The notes under the pieces are model-generated. The model did not search any database and was not told where the DNA came from. It saw only the letters and a program-made list of their open reading frames with translations. From JANPIX01 sp031425195 (lineage in GTDB: Bacteria > Pseudomonadota > Alphaproteobacteria > Rhodobacterales > Rhodobacteraceae): 64,000 nt of DNA. Location: the NCBI GenBank assembly GCA_031425195.1, contig JANPIX010000032.1:62001-126000 (forward strand), read 5' to 3'. Below are positions 17,487 through 26,121 of the stretch, in pieces (the stretch's first letter is position 1; every line of letters starts with the position of its first letter). Made by a program: the position numbers and the translations under genes.

Positions 17487-19880
17487 TCAGACAAGCCCCG
17501 CTGCCTGCATCATCCGCTCTGCATCGCCCACAAGCAGCCGTTCGCGGCCCGCGCCGTGTACCGGAACGCGGCCCATTTCCAGAAACATCGGTGCGGCCAG
17601 CGGGCTCACACGGTCAAGCCGAACAAGATCGACCCGCCCCTTGATGCGGTCAAACATGTCCTCGATCCGCCCGAAATCGACCAGCCCGCGCATCGCTTCG
17701 GTCCGGGTGATCTGCAACAGCAGGTGGTCGGGATCATATTTCAGCAGCGTTTCATACAGGATGTCCGATGAAAACGTCGCCTGTCGGCCCGTCTTGCGCC
17801 GCCCCTGATGTGTCCGCTCGATCAGGCCGGAAATGATGGCCACATTGCGAAAACTGCGTTTCATCACGGCGTTTCCGGTCAGCCAGCCTTCCAGCCCTTC
17901 GCGCATCCGCGCCAGATCGAACAGACTGCCCTGTTCCAGAACCGGGTCCAACCCCCAGATCATCGTGGCGTAATCGGTTGCGACGAACCCCAAGGGGGCA
18001 AGCCCTTCGTCTTCCATCCGTTTGGTCAGCAAAAGGCCAAGCGTCTGCTGCGCGTTGCGCCCGGCAAATCCGTAGATGCACAGGTATTCGCGGTTTTCGG
18101 CGGGAAAGCTTTCGATGAAAAGCGTTCTCGCATCCGGCAGCCGTGACGTGTCGATCTGCAGTTTCAACCAATGCACCGTGTGTTCGGGCAACCCTTCCCA
18201 GTTGCGGGTGGCAAAGATATCCAGAATCCGCTGCGTCAACAAAGTGGACGTCGCGAATTTCGTGCCGTTGAACACAGCGACGCGCGGATCACGGCCCGGC
18301 GCGCGGCTGACTTCGACGGTCAGTTCGTTCAGCCCTTCAAAGCGGACGACCTGCCCACCGATCAGAAAAGTATCGCGTGGTGTCAGGGTGGCTGCGAAAT
18401 CCTCTTCCACTTCACCCAGTGCCTGCCCCATGCGGCCCTTCAGGCGCACTTTCATGGTTTCGGTGCCAACGATGGTGCCCAGATTCTGCCGGATCACGGC
18501 GGCCGCCCGGGGATCGCGCAGATGCCACATGTCACCGCGCAGGATCAGGCGCTGCCACCTGTCATAGGCCCGCAGCGCATAACCGCCAGTGGCCACGAAA
18601 TCGACGCAGGCATCGAATTCCGCACGGCCAAGTGCTGCATAGGGGCCGGCCCCGATCACCTCGGCATAAAGCGCGTCGGCGGCAAAGGGGCCGGCGCAGG
18701 CGGTGGCAAGGATATGCTGGCACAGCACGTCCTGCGGGCCCGGGCCGCGCGGTTCGCCGTCAAGCTGGTGGTCGCGCACGGCACCAAGGGCCGCCACGCA
18801 TTCCACCACCTCAAACCGGTTGGCCGGAACCAGAAGCGCCTTTGACGGCGCGTTGTAGCGGTGATTGGCCCGGCCGATACGCTGCACCAGACGTTTCACG
18901 TTCTTGGGCGCGCCCACCTGAATGACCAGATCGACATCTCCCCAGTCAATCCCGAGGTCGAGCGTTCCGGTACAGACCACGGCACGCAACTGCCCCGCTG
19001 TCATCGCGGCCTCCACCCGTTCCCTTTGTTCGCGGGCAAGGCTTCCGTGGTGGATGGCAATCGGCAGGCTGTCGGCATTGGCCAGCCACAGATCGCGGAA
19101 AAACAGTTCCGCCTGCGCGCGCGTGTTGTGGAAGATCAGCGTGGTGCGGTGACGCTGCACCTGTTCCAGTATGGCAGGAATGGCATAGCGCCCCCCGCCC
19201 CCGGCCCAGGGCGGGGCTTCGTCCGTTTGAAGCATCGAAATGTCGGGGTCCGGCCCCGGATCGGCGGTCAGGATCGGGCAGCCCTGCGGTGCCAGAAAGC
19301 GGGCCAGCGCGGGCGGATCCTCAACCGTGGCCGACAGCCCGACACGCCGCAAACCCGGCGCAAGACTGGCCAGCCGCGCCAGCGACAGCATCAGCTGATC
19401 ACCTCGTTTCGATTCCGCCAGCGCATGAATTTCGTCCACGATCACCCGCTGCAGCCCCGCAAAGATCCGCGGCGCATCCTCGTAACTCAGCAGCAGGCCA
19501 AGGCTTTCGGGCGTGGTCAGCAAAATATGGGGCGGGTCAGCGCGCTGTTTGCGGCGCTGCGTATAGGTGGTGTCGCCTGTGCGATCCTCGATCCGGATGT
19601 CAAGGCCCGCGCCTTCGACAGGGCGACGCAGGTTGCGGCGAATGTCCGCCGCCAATGCCTTGAGCGGTGAGAGGTAGAGCGTGTGCATCCCCGGCCCCGG
19701 CCGCGCGCCCAGTTCAGCCAAAGTTGGCAGGAAGCCTGCCAGCGTCTTGCCGCCGCCGGTGGGCGCAATCAGCAGGGACGCGGGCAGACTGGCCATGGCC
19801 AGCATGTCCTTTTGATGCGGATGCAGGCTCCAGCCTTGCGCGGCAAACCAGTTTGAGAGCGAGGGGGGCAGATCGGTCAT
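17487..19880 (-). CDS. Lhr-type DEXH-box helicase, ligase-associated DNA damage response
   Basis: A 797-aa superfamily 2 helicase, 3'-to-5' translocase of the Lhr family. Visible motifs are Walker A APTGGGKT (about residues 39-46), DEIH (149-152), SAT in GLSATVED (183-185) and motif VI QRIGRANHR, then a long C-terminal winged-helix and beta-barrel region. The start at 19880 is taken because the frame upstream runs into the divergent phosphoesterase gene and has no helicase features. It forms a two-gene operon with pdeM. Confidence 0.93.
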   Translation of the reverse strand: MTDLPPSLSNWFAAQGWSLHPHQKDMLAMASLPASLLIAPTGGGKTLAGFLPTLAELGARPGPGMHTLYLSPLKALAADIRRNLRRPVEGAGLDIRIEDRTGDTTYTQRRKQRADPPHILLTTPESLGLLLSYEDAPRIFAGLQRVIVDEIHALAESKRGDQLMLSLARLASLAPGLRRVGLSATVEDPPALARFLAPQGCPILTADPGPDPDISMLQTDEAPPWAGGGGRYAIPAILEQVQRHRTTLIFHNTRAQAELFFRDLWLANADSLPIAIHHGSLAREQRERVEAAMTAGQLRAVVCTGTLDLGIDWGDVDLVIQVGAPKNVKRLVQRIGRANHRYNAPSKALLVPANRFEVVECVAALGAVRDHQLDGEPRGPGPQDVLCQHILATACAGPFAADALYAEVIGAGPYAALGRAEFDACVDFVATGGYALRAYDRWQRLILRGDMWHLRDPRAAAVIRQNLGTIVGTETMKVRLKGRMGQALGEVEEDFAATLTPRDTFLIGGQVVRFEGLNELTVEVSRAPGRDPRVAVFNGTKFATSTLLTQRILDIFATRNWEGLPEHTVHWLKLQIDTSRLPDARTLFIESFPAENREYLCIYGFAGRNAQQTLGLLLTKRMEDEGLAPLGFVATDYATMIWGLDPVLEQGSLFDLARMREGLEGWLTGNAVMKRSFRNVAIISGLIERTHQGRRKTGRQATFSSDILYETLLKYDPDHLLLQITRTEAMRGLVDFGRIEDMFDRIKGRVDLVRLDRVSPLAAPMFLEMGRVPVHGAGRERLLVGDAERMMQAAGLV

Positions 19881-19991
19881 TCCCCCAAGATAGGGCGGTT
19901 GGCCACAACAGGAAAGCGTGCCGCTGCGACGCCCTTGCGGTTGATGCCATTCACCCTTGCGCGGGGTGTGCCGCGCGCCTATGCCAGCGGC

Positions 19992-20804
19992 ATGAAACTG
20001 ATGTTCCTTGGGGATGTGATGGGGCGCGCCGGGCGTGCCGCGGTGGCGGAACGGCTGCCCCAAATGCGCGTGGATTGGGGCCTCGATTTCGTCGTGGTGA
20101 ACGGCGAAAATGCAAGCTCCGGCATGGGGTTGATGCCCGATCACGCGCGCGCCATCCTGCAGGCCGGGGCCGATTGCATCACGCTGGGCGATCATGCGTT
20201 TGACCAGAAGGATATGCTGACCTTCATCGAAACCGAACCGCGCATCCTGCGGCCCCTGAATTTTGCCAAGGGCGCGCCGGGCAAAGGGGCGCGGTTGTTC
20301 GATGCGAAGGGCGGGCGCAAGGTTCTGGTGGCGCAGGCCTTGGGTCAGGTTTTCATGAAGCGGCCCTTCGACGACCCGTTCAGCGCCATCGATGCCGTGC
20401 TGCGCACCTATCCGCTTGGCGGGCAGGCCCATGCCGTGATGATCGACATTCATGCCGAGGCGACCTCGGAAAAGATGGCGATGGGCCACTGGTGCGATGG
20501 CCGCGCCTCGCTTGTCGTAGGAACACATACGCATGTGCCAACCGGCGACGCGCAGATCCTGAACGGCGGAACCGCCTACATGACGGATGCCGGCATGTGC
20601 GGCGATTATGACAGCGTGATCGGCATGGAGAAAACCGAACCCCTGCGCCGTTTCGTGACCGGCATGGCCAAAGGCCGGTTCGAGCCTGCGAATGGCAGTG
20701 CCACCTTGTCGGGTGTCTATGTCGAAACCGACGACAAGACAGGCCGCGCCACCCGCGTCGTGCCGATCCGCATCGGCGGCAGACTGTCCGAGTCAACGCC
20801 TTGA
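19992..20804 (+). CDS. YmdB-like metallophosphoesterase (TIGR00282 type)
   Basis: A cytoplasmic calcineurin-fold phosphodiesterase; Bacillus YmdB hydrolyses cyclic nucleotides and affects biofilm and RNA decay. From ATG 19992 the protein is 270 aa, the family length. Motifs are FLGDVMGRAGR at the N-terminus, VNGENAS, GDHAFDQ, DIHAEATSEK and GTHTHVPTGD. The gap to the divergent helicase is 111 bp. Its stop overlaps the following transporter start by 4 bp (TTGA). The substrate in alphaproteobacteria is not established. Confidence 0.92.
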   Translation: MKLMFLGDVMGRAGRAAVAERLPQMRVDWGLDFVVVNGENASSGMGLMPDHARAILQAGADCITLGDHAFDQKDMLTFIETEPRILRPLNFAKGAPGKGARLFDAKGGRKVLVAQALGQVFMKRPFDDPFSAIDAVLRTYPLGGQAHAVMIDIHAEATSEKMAMGHWCDGRASLVVGTHTHVPTGDAQILNGGTAYMTDAGMCGDYDSVIGMEKTEPLRRFVTGMAKGRFEPANGSATLSGVYVETDDKTGRATRVVPIRIGGRLSESTP

Positions 20805-21697
20805 GCAAACGTTGGTTCTATGTCCTCGTTCTTTTGGCGATGGGACTGGGCTGGGGCTCCACACAGCCTTTGGGCAAGATGGCGGTGTCGACGGGGCACG
20901 AACATTTCGGTCTGATCTTCTGGCAACTGGTGATCGGGGCCATCGTCCTTGGAACGGTTCTGCTGGTTCAACGCAAGCCGGTGCCGATCACCCGCCGCAC
21001 AGTGTGGTTCGCCGTGGTGATTGCACTGATCGGGACGATCATCCCGAACTCCACCTTCTATTATTCCGTGGTCCACCTGCCTGCCGGGATCATGTCGATC
21101 CTGATTTCGACAGTGCCGTTGATGGCGCTTCCCATTGCGCTGCTGCTGGGCACCGACAAGTTCAGTTTGACGCGGCTTGCCGGGCTGGCATGCGGTCTGC
21201 TGGGTGTGGTGTTGATCGCGGCCCCGGCGGGGGCGCTGCCCGATGTGGCAATGGCCGCCTTTCTGCCCATCGCGCTGATCGGCCCGCTGTTTTACGCCTT
21301 TGAAAGCAATTACGTGGCGCGTTTCGGCACCGCCGGAATGGATGCCATTCAGGCGATGTTCCTCGCCTCGGCTATCGGTGCAGTCATCACCTTGCCGCTG
21401 GCGGTTGGCACGGGCCAGTTCATTGACCCGACACAACCCTGGACGCGCGCCGAATGGGCGTTGATCGCGTCGTCCACGATCCACTGTTTCGCCTATGCAA
21501 GCTATGTCTGGCTGGCCGCAAAGGTTGGTGCAGTATTCGCGTCGCAGACCAGTTACATCGTGACAGGCACCGGGGTGATCTGGGCCATGCTGCTTTTGGG
21601 CGAACGGTTTTCGCCTTGGGTCTGGGCCGCGCTGGCGGTGATGATGTTGGGCCTCACCCTGGTGAAACCCCGCGACAATACGCCTGCCGTGGTTTAA
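20801..21697 (+). CDS. EamA/DMT-family transporter
   Basis: A 298-aa inner-membrane protein with about ten hydrophobic segments arranged as two five-helix EamA repeats, the drug/metabolite transporter layout. Features include LVLLAMGLGWGSTQPLGKMA at the N-terminus and LLLGERFSPWVWAALAVMMLG in the second repeat, where the Glu of the ...GE.... motif is typical. It starts with TTG overlapping the phosphoesterase stop, which implies coupled expression. Substrate unknown; family members export amino acids or metabolites. Confidence 0.87.
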   Translation: MSKRWFYVLVLLAMGLGWGSTQPLGKMAVSTGHEHFGLIFWQLVIGAIVLGTVLLVQRKPVPITRRTVWFAVVIALIGTIIPNSTFYYSVVHLPAGIMSILISTVPLMALPIALLLGTDKFSLTRLAGLACGLLGVVLIAAPAGALPDVAMAAFLPIALIGPLFYAFESNYVARFGTAGMDAIQAMFLASAIGAVITLPLAVGTGQFIDPTQPWTRAEWALIASSTIHCFAYASYVWLAAKVGAVFASQTSYIVTGTGVIWAMLLLGERFSPWVWAALAVMMLGLTLVKPRDNTPAVV

Positions 21698-21748
21698 CTT
21701 GTTCAAAAACCCCGCTAAGGAAGAAGAAATTTCTGTCTTGGGGGAACA

Positions 21749-23527
21749 ATGTTCGGCTTTGAATTGCCCGCAGCCATGCAGGCCTATGCCGCGATAGCCA
21801 TACTTGGCCTGATGCTGGTGCTGTTCGTTCAGGAATATTTTCCAGTTGAAGTCACGGCCATCGGGGGCGCTGCCCTGATGATGATCCTGGGTATCCTTCC
21901 CACGGGCGAGGCGATGGATGTTCTGTCGAACAACGCGCCTTGGACGATTGCCCTGATGTTCATCATCGTGGGCGCCTTGGTGCGGACAGGAACGCTGGAC
22001 GCGATCACACAGCTTGCCACCCGGCATGTGACCGCCCGCCCCGCCATCACTGTCTCCATTCTGGGCATCGGCGTTGTGGCGCTTTCGGCCTTTGTGAACA
22101 ATACGCCGATAGTGGTCGTGTTCTTGCCAGTGTTCATCCAGCTTGCTGCACAAATGAAGATGGCCCCGTCCAAACTATTGATCCCGCTTTCCTATCTGTC
22201 AATTCTGGGCGGGACGATCACGCTTGTCGGCACGTCGACCAACCTCGTCGTTGACGGTGTCGCGCGTCAGGCGGGGCTGGAACCTTTTTCGATCTTCGAA
22301 ATGACTCCAGTCGGGATCGCCTGTGCCGTGGTGGGCCTTCTGTATCTGGGCATCGTCGGCCCCCGTGTCCTTCCCGACCGCGTGTCGATGAGCGCGATGC
22401 TGACGGAACGGTCGAAGATGAAGTTCTTCACCGAAGTCGCGGTGCCCGAAGGCAGCACCCTGATCGGGCTGCGGGTCGAGGAAGTGGCGCTGTTCAAACG
22501 CGATTCGATGCGCGTGATCGACGTCTTGCGCGGCGATGCGTCCCTGCGTCGCGATCTGGGCGATGTCGTCCTCGCAGCCGGCGACCGGGTCGTTCTGCGC
22601 ACGCCGATGAGCGAGGTTCTGGCCCTGCAACAGCAGAAGGATGTCAAACTTGTCGACAAGCTGTCCTCCGTCCAGACCACAACGGTAGAGGTGCTGATCA
22701 CGCCGGGCTGTCAGATGATCGGACGCCGGTTGGGATCCATGCGATTGCGACGGCGGTATGGAGTTTATCCCCTGGCTGTGCACCGTCGCAATCAGAACAT
22801 TGGCCGGCAGCTTGACGACCTGGTGGTGCAGGTGGGCGATACGCTGCTTCTGGAAGGGGCCGCTGCCGACATTCAAAGGCTTGCGTCCGACGTCGACCTT
22901 GTCGATATCTCGCACCCCACCGAACGCGCCTTCCGCCGCCGGCATGCGCCCATTGTTGTTGGGACGCTGGTGATGGTGATCCTTCTGTCCGCGCTGGATG
23001 TGGCACCGATCGAAATCCTTGCGTTTCTGGGTGTTGCAGTTGTTCTGCTCACCCGCTGCATCGACGCGGACGAGGCGTTTTCAAACATCGACGGGCGGTT
23101 GCTTGCGATGCTGTTCGGCATGATCGCCGTAGGGCAGGGGTTGGAGCATTCCGGTGCAGTGGAACTGATGGTGGGTTTTGCACAGCCCTACATGGTGGGC
23201 ATGCAACCGTGGCTTCTGGTGTTCTGCGTCTATGCGCTCACCTCGTTTCTGACGGAACTGCTGTCGAACAACGCCGTGGCCGTGGTGGTAACGCCGGTTG
23301 CCATCGGCCTTGCGCAAAGCCTTGGCGTCGATCCGCGGGGGTTGCTCATCGCGGTCATGCTCGGCGCGTCGTTCGGGTTTGCCACGCCCATCGGGTATCA
23401 GTGCAACCTTCTGGTTTATGGGCCGGGTGGATACCGGTTCAGCGATTTCCTCAAGATCGGCGTGCCGCTGAACATCCTGATGGGCATCGTCGCCGCCGTC
23501 GTGATCCCGATGGTCTACGCCCTGTAA
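21749..23527 (+). CDS. SLC13-family permease with two TrkA-C (RCK_C) domains
   Basis: A 592-aa transporter of the CitT/SLC13 or ArsB/NhaD superfamily. Membrane helices fill residues about 10-200 and 400-592; between them lie two soluble RCK_C domains (about 215-300 and 310-390; GLRVEEVALFKRDSMRVIDV and GRRLGSMRLRRRYGVYPLAV) that usually bind ligands and gate transport. SNNAPWTIALMFIIVGALVR and FVNNTPIVVVFLPVF hold the family helix-breaking motifs. Likely a sodium-coupled anion transporter (sulfate or dicarboxylate), though this cannot be fixed from sequence. Confidence 0.88.
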   Translation: MFGFELPAAMQAYAAIAILGLMLVLFVQEYFPVEVTAIGGAALMMILGILPTGEAMDVLSNNAPWTIALMFIIVGALVRTGTLDAITQLATRHVTARPAITVSILGIGVVALSAFVNNTPIVVVFLPVFIQLAAQMKMAPSKLLIPLSYLSILGGTITLVGTSTNLVVDGVARQAGLEPFSIFEMTPVGIACAVVGLLYLGIVGPRVLPDRVSMSAMLTERSKMKFFTEVAVPEGSTLIGLRVEEVALFKRDSMRVIDVLRGDASLRRDLGDVVLAAGDRVVLRTPMSEVLALQQQKDVKLVDKLSSVQTTTVEVLITPGCQMIGRRLGSMRLRRRYGVYPLAVHRRNQNIGRQLDDLVVQVGDTLLLEGAAADIQRLASDVDLVDISHPTERAFRRRHAPIVVGTLVMVILLSALDVAPIEILAFLGVAVVLLTRCIDADEAFSNIDGRLLAMLFGMIAVGQGLEHSGAVELMVGFAQPYMVGMQPWLLVFCVYALTSFLTELLSNNAVAVVVTPVAIGLAQSLGVDPRGLLIAVMLGASFGFATPIGYQCNLLVYGPGGYRFSDFLKIGVPLNILMGIVAAVVIPMVYAL

Positions 23528-23536
23528 CCGTTGGGG

Positions 23537-23566
23537 TTGCGGCAGGGCAGGCCGCCCGTGTATAGG
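23537..23566 (+). promoter_or_regulatory. Possible promoter for yebC
   Basis: TTGCGG at 23537-23542 and TATAGG at 23561-23566 are 18 bp apart, 36 bp before the yebC start. The hexamers are imperfect and the GC-rich context makes chance matches common. Confidence 0.28.
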
Positions 23567-23601
23567 CAGGCAAACATCCGAACAGGGAACGAGGACGGGG
23601 T

Positions 23602-24345
23602 ATGGCGGGCCATTCGAAATGGGCGAACATCCAGCATCGCAAGGGCAAGCAGGACAAGCTGCGCGCCAAGGCGTTTTCAAAGCTGTCGAAGGAAATCACC
23701 GTCGCAGCCAAGATGGGCGAGCCTGATCCCGACAAGAACCCGCGTCTGCGCCTTGCCGTCAAGGCCGCGAAGGCCGTGTCGATGCCCAAGGACGTGATCG
23801 ACCGCGCCATCAAGAAATCGGTGGGCGGCGACGCCGCAGACTATACCGAGATCCGCTATGAAGGCTACGGCGTCAACGGCATCGCCATCATTGTGGAGGC
23901 GCTGACCGACAACCTGAACCGCACGGCGAGCAACATCCGCAGCTATTTCACCAAGTGCGGCGGCAACCTTGGCACCACCGGCTCTGTCTCGCACAGCTTT
24001 GATCGCGTTGGGGAAATCAGCTATCCGGCGGCGGCGGGCGATGCCGATACGGTGATGATGGCGGCCCTTGATGCAGGGGCAGACGATGTGGAGTCGGACG
24101 ACGACGGCCACTGGATCTATTGCAGTGTGGAGGCCCTGTCGGAGACGTCGGACAAGCTGGAAAAGGCGCTGGGTGAATCCACCGAATCGAAGTTGATCTG
24201 GAAGGCGCAGACCCTGACCGAGGTTGATCTGGAGACGGCCCAAAAGCTCATGCGGCTGATCGACATGCTGGAAGAAGACGACGACGTGCAGACCGTCACC
24301 CATAACTTTGACATCCCCGAGGATGTGGCCGCCCTGCTGGAATAA
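23602..24345 (+). CDS. YebC/PmpR-family transcriptional or translational regulator
   Basis: Widely conserved 247-aa cytoplasmic protein. The family was described as transcription factors (PmpR) and, more recently, as translation factors acting at proline stretches. The diagnostic N-terminus AGHSKWANIQHRKGKQD is present, then KAVSMPKDVIDRAIKK and YEGYGVNGIAIIVE. Length is normal. In many bacteria the gene lies near ruvC/ruvA; here it is about 23 kb from ruvB. It is followed by a repeat array and the accessory islet. Confidence 0.95.
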   Translation: MAGHSKWANIQHRKGKQDKLRAKAFSKLSKEITVAAKMGEPDPDKNPRLRLAVKAAKAVSMPKDVIDRAIKKSVGGDAADYTEIRYEGYGVNGIAIIVEALTDNLNRTASNIRSYFTKCGGNLGTTGSVSHSFDRVGEISYPAAAGDADTVMMAALDAGADDVESDDDGHWIYCSVEALSETSDKLEKALGESTESKLIWKAQTLTEVDLETAQKLMRLIDMLEEDDDVQTVTHNFDIPEDVAALLE

Positions 24346-24348
24346 CCG

Positions 24349-24397
24349 CGTATTGCGACCGTATGTTTTGCGTATGCGGGGCGTATGCATTCTGTAT
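24349..24397. repeat. 11-bp phased CGTAT array
   Basis: CGTAT occurs at 24349, 24360, 24371 and 24382, each start exactly 11 bp after the last, and a variant TGTAT continues the phase at 24393. The bases between units are not conserved. The array begins 3 bp after the yebC stop, in a non-coding stretch. One unit per helical turn is the layout expected for a protein that binds cooperatively along one face of DNA, but a decayed tandem repeat is also possible. Confidence 0.7.
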
Positions 24398-24456
24398 TTA
24401 CGCGGGTCAGGCGTTGATTTTGCGCCAATCGGTCTGGTGCGCCCCCCCCACCCCGG

Positions 24457-24479
24457 CCCTCCCCCACCGGGGGGGAGGG
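24457..24479. repeat. GC-rich intergenic inverted repeat
   Basis: CCCTCCCCC (24457-24465) pairs with GGGGGAGGG (24471-24479) around ACCGG. Hairpins of this C-run/G-run type are scattered between genes in many alphaproteobacteria. There is no T-tract, so it is a poor intrinsic terminator for yebC. The rest of the 234-bp gap holds only the CGTAT array. Confidence 0.6.
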
Positions 24480-24579
24480 GGCAGGCTGCACCCCTTGCCG
24501 GGTTGCGCGCAGTTTGGCAGGGTGCGTTCAACTTGTGTTAACCAGACGGTGATCTGGTGGCGGCAGGCGGGGGGCGGGC

Positions 24580-24807
24580 ATGACCAATCATCTTTTCTAT
24601 GGCGACAACCTTTCGGTGCTGCGGAACAGCATCCGGGACGAAACCGTCGACCTGATCTATCTGGACCCGCCGTTCAATTCGAACGCGAGTTACAACGTGC
24701 TGTTCAAGGGCCCGACCGGGGGCGACAGCGCGGCGCAGATCGAGGCGTTCGATGACACCTGGCACTGGAATCACGACCTTGGGAAGCCCAAGTATCTTGT
24801 GGATTGA
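24580..24807 (+). pseudogene. Site-specific DNA-methyltransferase, N-terminal remnant
   Basis: The 75-residue frame starts like an intact type III/adenine-specific methyltransferase: YGDNLSVLR, then LIYLDPPFNSNASYN with the DPPF catalytic motif IV, then FDDTWHW. After HWN similarity stops, and the frame ends eight codons later in sequence with a different base composition. Full-length relatives have roughly 400-600 residues and begin with these same blocks, so the target-recognition part and the AdoMet motif are gone. A matching C-terminal piece lies about 1.3 kb downstream. Confidence 0.82.
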
Positions 24808-24869
24808 GTCGGTTTCGCTATGTTGACGTGGCGGGCGGACGTGAAAAACACCGTCAGGGAATAGAAGAA

Positions 24870-25568
24870 ATGGCACTTGACGGACCTATATTTGGCGAAG
24901 GGATCTATGCTCCTCGTGAAGCGGCGCGGCTGATTGGTGCGACGACGCAAGACGTGTTGCGCTGGACGCGCGGTAGTGGTCCTAATGATCCTATCTGGAA
25001 CGCGCATTACCAGTTTCTAGACGACACAACTGAGCTTTCCTTCCTTGACCTGATTGAACTGCGGGCTGTTCGTGCGCTGCGATTGAACGGTATTTCCGTT
25101 CAGGCGATCCGTTATGCGATCAAGTTTGCTAAAGAAAAGTATGGGATTGATCGTCCCCTATCCGCAGTTGCGTTCAAGACGGACGGACCTGAGATCCTGA
25201 TGGACGCCGTCGAAAAAGACGGCGAGTTGGTTAGTCTCGCGAAGAAGCGCGCCGGTCAAAAGGTGTTTAGACGGATCGTTGATCAATCAGTTTCGGGCCT
25301 TGAGTATGAGGATGCGCGGCTAATGCGGTGGCGACCTGACATCGCAAAGCACGTCGTGATTGATCCTGCGCGGGCATTTGGGGCGCCATTGGTTGATCTT
25401 GTCGGTGTGTCAACGCAAGTCTTGTACCGGGAATGGGAGCGTTCACGCGACTTGAAGTATGTGAGCAGGCTTTACGAGATTGATGACGCGCTGGTGCGGG
25501 ATGCCGTTCAGTATGAGGATCGTCTTAGTCAAAATGTGAGTACGAATAGTGGTAAAGGTCTTATTTGA
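24870..25568 (+). CDS. DUF433-type antitoxin with N-terminal HTH
   Basis: A 232-aa protein with a MerR-like winged-helix region at about residues 10-70 (YAPREAARLIG, then DVLRWTRG) and a C-terminal DUF433 domain (about 165-225, VVIDPARAFGAPLVDLVGVST) of the kind that neutralises PIN-like toxins. ATG 24870 is chosen because a purine-rich stretch (AGGGAATAGAAGAA) lies in front; an upstream TTG frame has none. Codon use and GC are markedly lower than in the neighbours, a sign of transfer. Its end overlaps the toxin start by 20 bp, the usual arrangement for such pairs; the HTH suggests autoregulation. Confidence 0.82.
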   Translation: MALDGPIFGEGIYAPREAARLIGATTQDVLRWTRGSGPNDPIWNAHYQFLDDTTELSFLDLIELRAVRALRLNGISVQAIRYAIKFAKEKYGIDRPLSAVAFKTDGPEILMDAVEKDGELVSLAKKRAGQKVFRRIVDQSVSGLEYEDARLMRWRPDIAKHVVIDPARAFGAPLVDLVGVSTQVLYREWERSRDLKYVSRLYEIDDALVRDAVQYEDRLSQNVSTNSGKGLI

Positions 25569-25947
25569 CCACAATATGCCGCCAGCAATTGCCAATGCGT
25601 TGGATCACATCATTAAAGTTGGTGGCCATGAAGCTTGGGCCCTGCGGTACAGGTTTCCGCCCAACATAAGCGACGTTGATCTGTACGAACGACTAGGTAA
25701 GGAAAGGGGCTGGGTTGTCATATCGAAGGACGTGGCGCAGGCGAAGCGCCCTCCGGAACGCGCTGCAATACTGAAGTTTGGGGTAGTGGCAATTTTTCTT
25801 GCCCCGTCAGTCGAGAAGCAACCACTACATCAGCAAGCGGCAACCATTCTTTGGCACTGGGATGCGATTGTGCGACAGCGAACAAGTCAGGCAAACGGGC
25901 TTTTTCTGCTGCCAATAAACAAAGGATCGCGTTTTCGGAGCCTATGA
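25549..25947 (+). CDS. PIN-like toxin (DUF5615/VapC45-like ribonuclease)
   Basis: A 132-aa protein with the PIN-like pattern: FDHNMPP at the N-terminus with the first acidic residue, then DLYERLGKERGWVVISKD with further conserved acids, a small GIxV-type strand (FGVVAIFLAP) and a C-terminal helix. Enzymes of this class are metal-dependent RNases. It starts with GTG inside the antitoxin gene. Like its partner it is AT-rich relative to the window. Toxic activity is inferred from the pairing and fold pattern; the fold assignment is moderately sure. Confidence 0.75.
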   Translation: MVKVLFDHNMPPAIANALDHIIKVGGHEAWALRYRFPPNISDVDLYERLGKERGWVVISKDVAQAKRPPERAAILKFGVVAIFLAPSVEKQPLHQQAATILWHWDAIVRQRTSQANGLFLLPINKGSRFRSL

Positions 25948-26013
25948 CCAGAAATATTCATTTGTTAGCAGCTGATGCGTAATCAGTTTGATCCGTGACC
26001 TGCAAGGAAAATT

Positions 26014-26033
26014 GATCGTGAAGGTGCACGATC
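26014..26033. other. Hairpin downstream of the toxin gene
   Basis: GATCGTG (26014-26020) pairs with CACGATC (26027-26033) around a 6-base loop, 67 bp after the toxin stop. No run of T follows, though a weak T-rich patch (ggttgtttct) does. It may end the toxin-antitoxin transcript or mark an old recombination edge. Bases 25948-26121 otherwise hold nothing recognisable. Confidence 0.35.
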
Positions 26034-26121
26034 CGGTTGTTTCTACGCTAACAGAACCATCACGCCCTTTAATCACCGAAGCAGTTGTCTCGAGGAGTTT
26101 GCGTTACCGCTTTTTCAACCC

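Noticed and set aside
19881..20534. An N-terminal extension of the helicase gene by 218 codons
   Set aside because: It overlaps the well-defined YmdB-like gene on the other strand, and the helicase begins normally at 19880.
24790..26121. An insertion sequence or transposon carrying the toxin-antitoxin pair
   Set aside because: No transposase, terminal inverted repeats or target duplication could be seen at either edge.
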